Source of the DNA: Tretioscincus oriximinensis
Lineage: Eukaryota; Chordata; Lepidosauria; Squamata; Gymnophthalmidae
Direction of reading: 5' to 3'
Length of the DNA: 64,000 bases
Assembly: GCA_022410635.1 (NCBI GenBank)
Contig: JAJVDF010000779.1
Coordinates: 279,649-343,648 of the forward strand
Shown: piece by piece, positions 60,900 to 64,000 of the stretch
How the letters are laid out: each line of letters starts with the position of its first letter
How positions within the stretch are numbered: the stretch's first letter is position 1
Made by a program: the position numbers and the translations under genes
The notes under the pieces: model-generated
What the model was told of the DNA's origin: nothing
Seen by the model: the letters and a program-made list of their open reading frames with translations, nothing else
Database searches by the model: none

Positions 60900-62760
60900 T
60901 AGCAGTGGTGGATCACATGGCTCTTTAGATGCTGATCTACAATTTGAATTGGCCCTTCCAGCTTATCTAGTGGCAAAGGGTAATTGGAGTTGTAGTTTAG
61001 AAGTGCCTTGAGAAGTGTGCTTTAGACACTTCGTTTCTTACCAATTCTTTATTTTGAGTGTCTCTCTAGACATGCCACCATCTTTTTTTTTGATACAGCA
61101 AGTAACCTTTTGTTTTTTGTAAGCTTCTTGGTACCCTTGCTTCCATTGCCCAATTTCCACTAATTATTAGATCTTGAAGCATGAACTTGTTTGAGGCACA
61201 TAGGGTGTATCATATAAACATACTCTTTGTATATGAATGTTTATATGCAAGTGTGAGAGTGAAGGAGATGCAGTCATGTGTCTGTTTTCTCCCCAAACGT
61301 CTCTCCTAATCGCTTTCAAATGTTGGCATCCTTAGGCCATGTACAGATGCAGCTCTGGACATGCCAGTGGCTTCATGGCACTCAAGGAGATAAGACAGTT
61401 TAGTTTAACACAACATGAATGATTCCAGCCTCTAGCCCCAATCAAAGAGATTTACAGCTGTTTTAAAAAGACAGTAATGTTGACTTGACTGGTGAAAGAA
61501 TGCAGGAAGCTATATTGAATGAAAAGACAGGGAATTAACAAATAGATCGCTGGGCTGTGAACATAATATATACCCAGTTAACTCCATTCTTCCGATTTTT
61601 TGATCATTGTATCTTTTGGGGACATTCACACTGCCACTTAATTTGGAGCCATTTAAAGCTGCTGCGCTTTTGAAATGAATAGCTGATGCTCCCGTTCAAA
61701 CAAAACACCCCTCTTGTATAGTTAAGACAATTAATAGAACAGACAGTGAAAAAGATTGCCTCTGTCACTGTTTATACCCAGTGTTTTGATCATCTTAGTT
61801 TTCTGGTAGGGAGGCAAGTTTTCCTCACACTTGCTTCTGCACTTTGTTATTCAGGCAGCCCCAACCAATGTATCCTTCATGAATGTAAGAGCTATTTAGT
61901 TCAAAGGTGTTGACTCTCTTGTTGGGATGCTTTATCCCGAAGCCTGAATGGGATATCACTTGTATGCTCCCATGTCCCTGATCAATCAAAGGAGAATATT
62001 AAAAGAAAATCCAATGAATTCAGAGAAAGATTTAGGTGTCCACTGATGGAACAGACCATCTGCAGTCCTCAGCATACAATTATCAGTTTCCTTCCTTGAC
62101 TGAATTCCATGTGCCCACGCAGGCTGGTGGGAGGTGCACCTTCTATTGTGAGTAGCTGGTGCATTTGCCTAAGGAGTGGAAGGGAGGGTGGGTGGGGGGC
62201 TGGAGAAAGCAGATCATGTTGATTCTTTCACTACAAGGCACGTAACCTGCTGAGTAGACAGGTGCTGGCTGTGTAGATGTCCATGGGCGATGGAAGCCTG
62301 GTTGTCCTAGGAGCTGACATCTATATCTAGATCTATCTGGATTTTTAAACTGATACAACATGAAGAATGTCACTCTTGGTTACTGTACAGCTGTATCTCA
62401 TGGACATCCTTTAAGCACAATGCCTTGACCACGTCTTCCCTGCTTTCCTCAGCTGCTCTAATATGCTATTGTTGTGAAATCTTTTGGACCTTTATTTAGC
62501 CTCTAGAGCAAATACCCTTGGCTTCTATTTGAAACTTTTTTTCAGATGCTGCATACTTGATTATTCTTCAGCACACAACAAAAGTGAAAAACAAAGCAGC
62601 ACTTCTTTTCAAGAATGCTACTCACGGACATCATTCACGTTGACACTGGGAATATGCTGGGGCAGTACTATTAAAAAAAGCCCTGTCTGCTTGTAAAATG
62701 AACTTTGTTTGTTAAAAACAAGATAAAGAACATTCTAAATTTGAAATGGGATAGAAGTAG
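60900..62760. other. Unassigned stretch, about 1.9 kb
   Basis: I recognise no repeat family or gene. The frames are short. Like 23.3-25.2 kb, this is repeat-poor and could be old unique sequence. Confidence 0.4.
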
Positions 62761-62772
62761 ACATTCTTAAGC

Positions 62773-62845
62773 CCCCTCCATATGACGAGTAAAACACGCA
62801 ATCTAAAAGCGATTGTGGATTTCACTCGTTCATACGCACCAGCAA
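62773..62845. repeat. Short inverted repeat
   Basis: 'GACGAGTAAAACACGCAATC' and 'GCGATTGTGGATTTCACTCG' with 'TTC' can pair around TAAAA, giving a stem of about 20 bp with mismatches. Confidence 0.5.
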
Positions 62846-62869
62846 AGTCCGCATGGAATAGGTGAGACT

Positions 62870-63150
62870 ACAAACCAGGAATGAAAACTGAGCATGTTCA
62901 GTATGCAATTCTGCATTGCTCTTGTGCTAGCATCTTCTCAGAGTATCCTGGTAATCCTGTTAAGAATCTGTACACACAGGAAGGCTTCTCACCCCCATTG
63001 CTGTAGGCACGGCCATTTCGGAAAACATCGGCAAAAGAATATCCCAGGGCAAAAGGACAATTTTCCCAGGTTCTTGAGGAACAAAGCCATCATGATGACA
63101 CTTATTCATCACGGTAGGAAAACCTTGTGAGTTTGCAACCTTACTGTTAA
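62870..63150 (-). repeat. Family A (subtype i) copy
   Basis: 'GAGCATGTTCAGTATGCAAT', 'CTGTACACACAGGAAGGCTT', 'CGGCAAAAGAATATCCCAGG' and the end 'TCATCACGGTAGGAAAACCT'. It lines up with 22950-23265 and 35990-36222. Confidence 0.65.
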
Positions 63151-63284
63151 GAAAATGTCTGAGACGATATTACCTGACAAATTGTGCCTTCTAGCTAAAA
63201 ACAAAACAAAACCACAAGTAGAAAGAATTTCACAAAATTAGTTCTGGTCTTTTCTAAAGTTGTTCAAATGAAGAACAGTAAATA

Positions 63285-63410
63285 AGGCCCAGGTCACATA
63301 TGTACTTTTAAACCATCTTTAATCCTGAAGAACTAGACTTAAAACCAGAAAATTTGGTGTTTAATTGTATTGAAAACCAGCACCTGTGTGTCCAGGTCCT
63401 AAGTGTAATG
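63285..63410. repeat. Family E-like foldback
   Basis: 'GGCCCAGGTCACATATGTAC' and 'CACCTGTGTGTCCAGGTCC' are inverted outer parts. 'TTTTAAACCATCTTTAATCC' and 'TTTAATTGTATTGAAAACC' lie inside. It is diverged from 60745-60890. Confidence 0.4.
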
Positions 63411-63414
63411 TGAA

Positions 63415-63930
63415 AGGAGGAACTGTAAGACAGAGGCCCCTATATGTTATCCTTTTAAGTTGCTGGCAATGCTCCCTGACAAACAATATCACCTGTAGTC
63501 AGAAGATAACTTTAGCCTCTGAGTTCAAATTCAGCAACCCCTTTGCAGCAATGGAATGCGGTAATACAGCTGAAAGGGTCAGGCTATGAGGTAGTGATGC
63601 CATATTTATGCTTCAACATAGCCTGAAAATCAACATAAAAAGGTAAATATCACAGAAGTATGTATATAAAATATACAAGATAAAGAATTAATGTATCCCT
63701 CTGAAGCATATGTTAAAAGTATATCCAGTATATAAAGTAGAATTCGTGATGGTCTGTCCAATCAGACAGCGAGGGGCCCATAACTCCTGCCTCTCTGTAC
63801 CCACCACTACACCTGGGNAGGAGCAGCTGGGAGAGGTGGCTAGCCCGGGGACTGGGGAATGCAGGCTAGAGCCTGAGTTCATTGCTGATACTGAGCTCAG
63901 GCTAATCCACCTAATAAAACAAAACACATA
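63415..63930. other. Unassigned stretch
   Basis: Nothing is recognised. Overlapping frames on both strands at 63688-63931 are mutually antisense and not protein-like. Confidence 0.4.
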
Positions 63931-63935
63931 AAGAG

Positions 63936-64000
63936 AATTTCAGAGAAATAGCTGTGTTAGTCCAGTAGAAAGTCCAGCAAAGGGGCTAGTAGCATTTAGA
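63936..64000. repeat. Family B arm, cut by window end
   Basis: 'AATTTCAGAGAAATAGCTGT', 'GTTAGTCCAGTAGAAAGTCC' and 'AGCAAAGGGGCTAGTAGCAT' form the outer end of family B, in the reverse orientation to 28601-28740. Confidence 0.75.

Overview
This window reads as repeat-rich, AT-leaning, non-coding vertebrate DNA. I recognise no host protein-coding gene, rRNA, tRNA gene or CRISPR array. The longest open frames are low-complexity tracts (46890-47573, 45298-45954, 40392-40770), antisense of decayed retroelements, or stop-poor GC-rich hairpins (57902-58597). The repeat content (L2- and CR1/L3-type LINEs, L1 remnants, two tRNA-derived SINE families with LINE-like 3' tails, a Ty3/gypsy-type LTR element, hAT- and Tc1-like miniature elements) fits a lepidosaurian reptile, most likely a lizard. 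This is an inference from repeat style; the species cannot be fixed from sequence alone. Scattered single N's and one 285-base N run (47095-47379) show that it is a draft assembly.

Layout. 1-5.6 kb: CR1, SINE and L2 scraps, with a small GC-rich palindrome inside one L2. 5.6-8.6 kb: a solo LTR (5840-6576, TSD GTCAG) splits a dispersed repeat; next to it is an internally deleted gypsy-type element (6795-8598) with one full LTR, a primer-binding site, a gag remnant and a scrap of the other LTR. 9.2-9.7 kb may hold a third LTR. 11-19 kb: CR1 and L1 remnants, a Tc1-type palindromic MITE, family-A and family-B repeats, and the first hAT-like hairpin MITE. 19-26 kb: SINEs, a minus-strand L2 reverse-transcriptase remnant split by a SINE, a hairpin MITE, a second Tc1-type MITE and a CR1 3' half. 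26-34 kb: CR1 and L2 3' ends, including an inverted CR1 pair, a CR1 split by a SINE, and a CR1 nested in L2. 35-36 kb: a 437-bp unknown insertion with 13-bp flanking repeats inside a family-A copy. 37-46 kb: two more hairpin MITEs, SINEs, CR1, L2 and L1, with several nestings. 46-55 kb: SINEs (one with a very long CTT tract) and family A/B copies. 57.9-58.4 kb: a CpG-dense element built of four consecutive hairpins. 59-64 kb: paired family-D repeats, small foldbacks and family-A/B copies.

Nothing here works as a gene system. The notable theme is foldback elements: at least five independent families are near-palindromic. One, with four copies, shows an 8-bp target-site duplication on three of them, which points to the hAT superfamily. 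Family letters A-E and SINE-1/SINE-2 are my own labels and do not come from a database.
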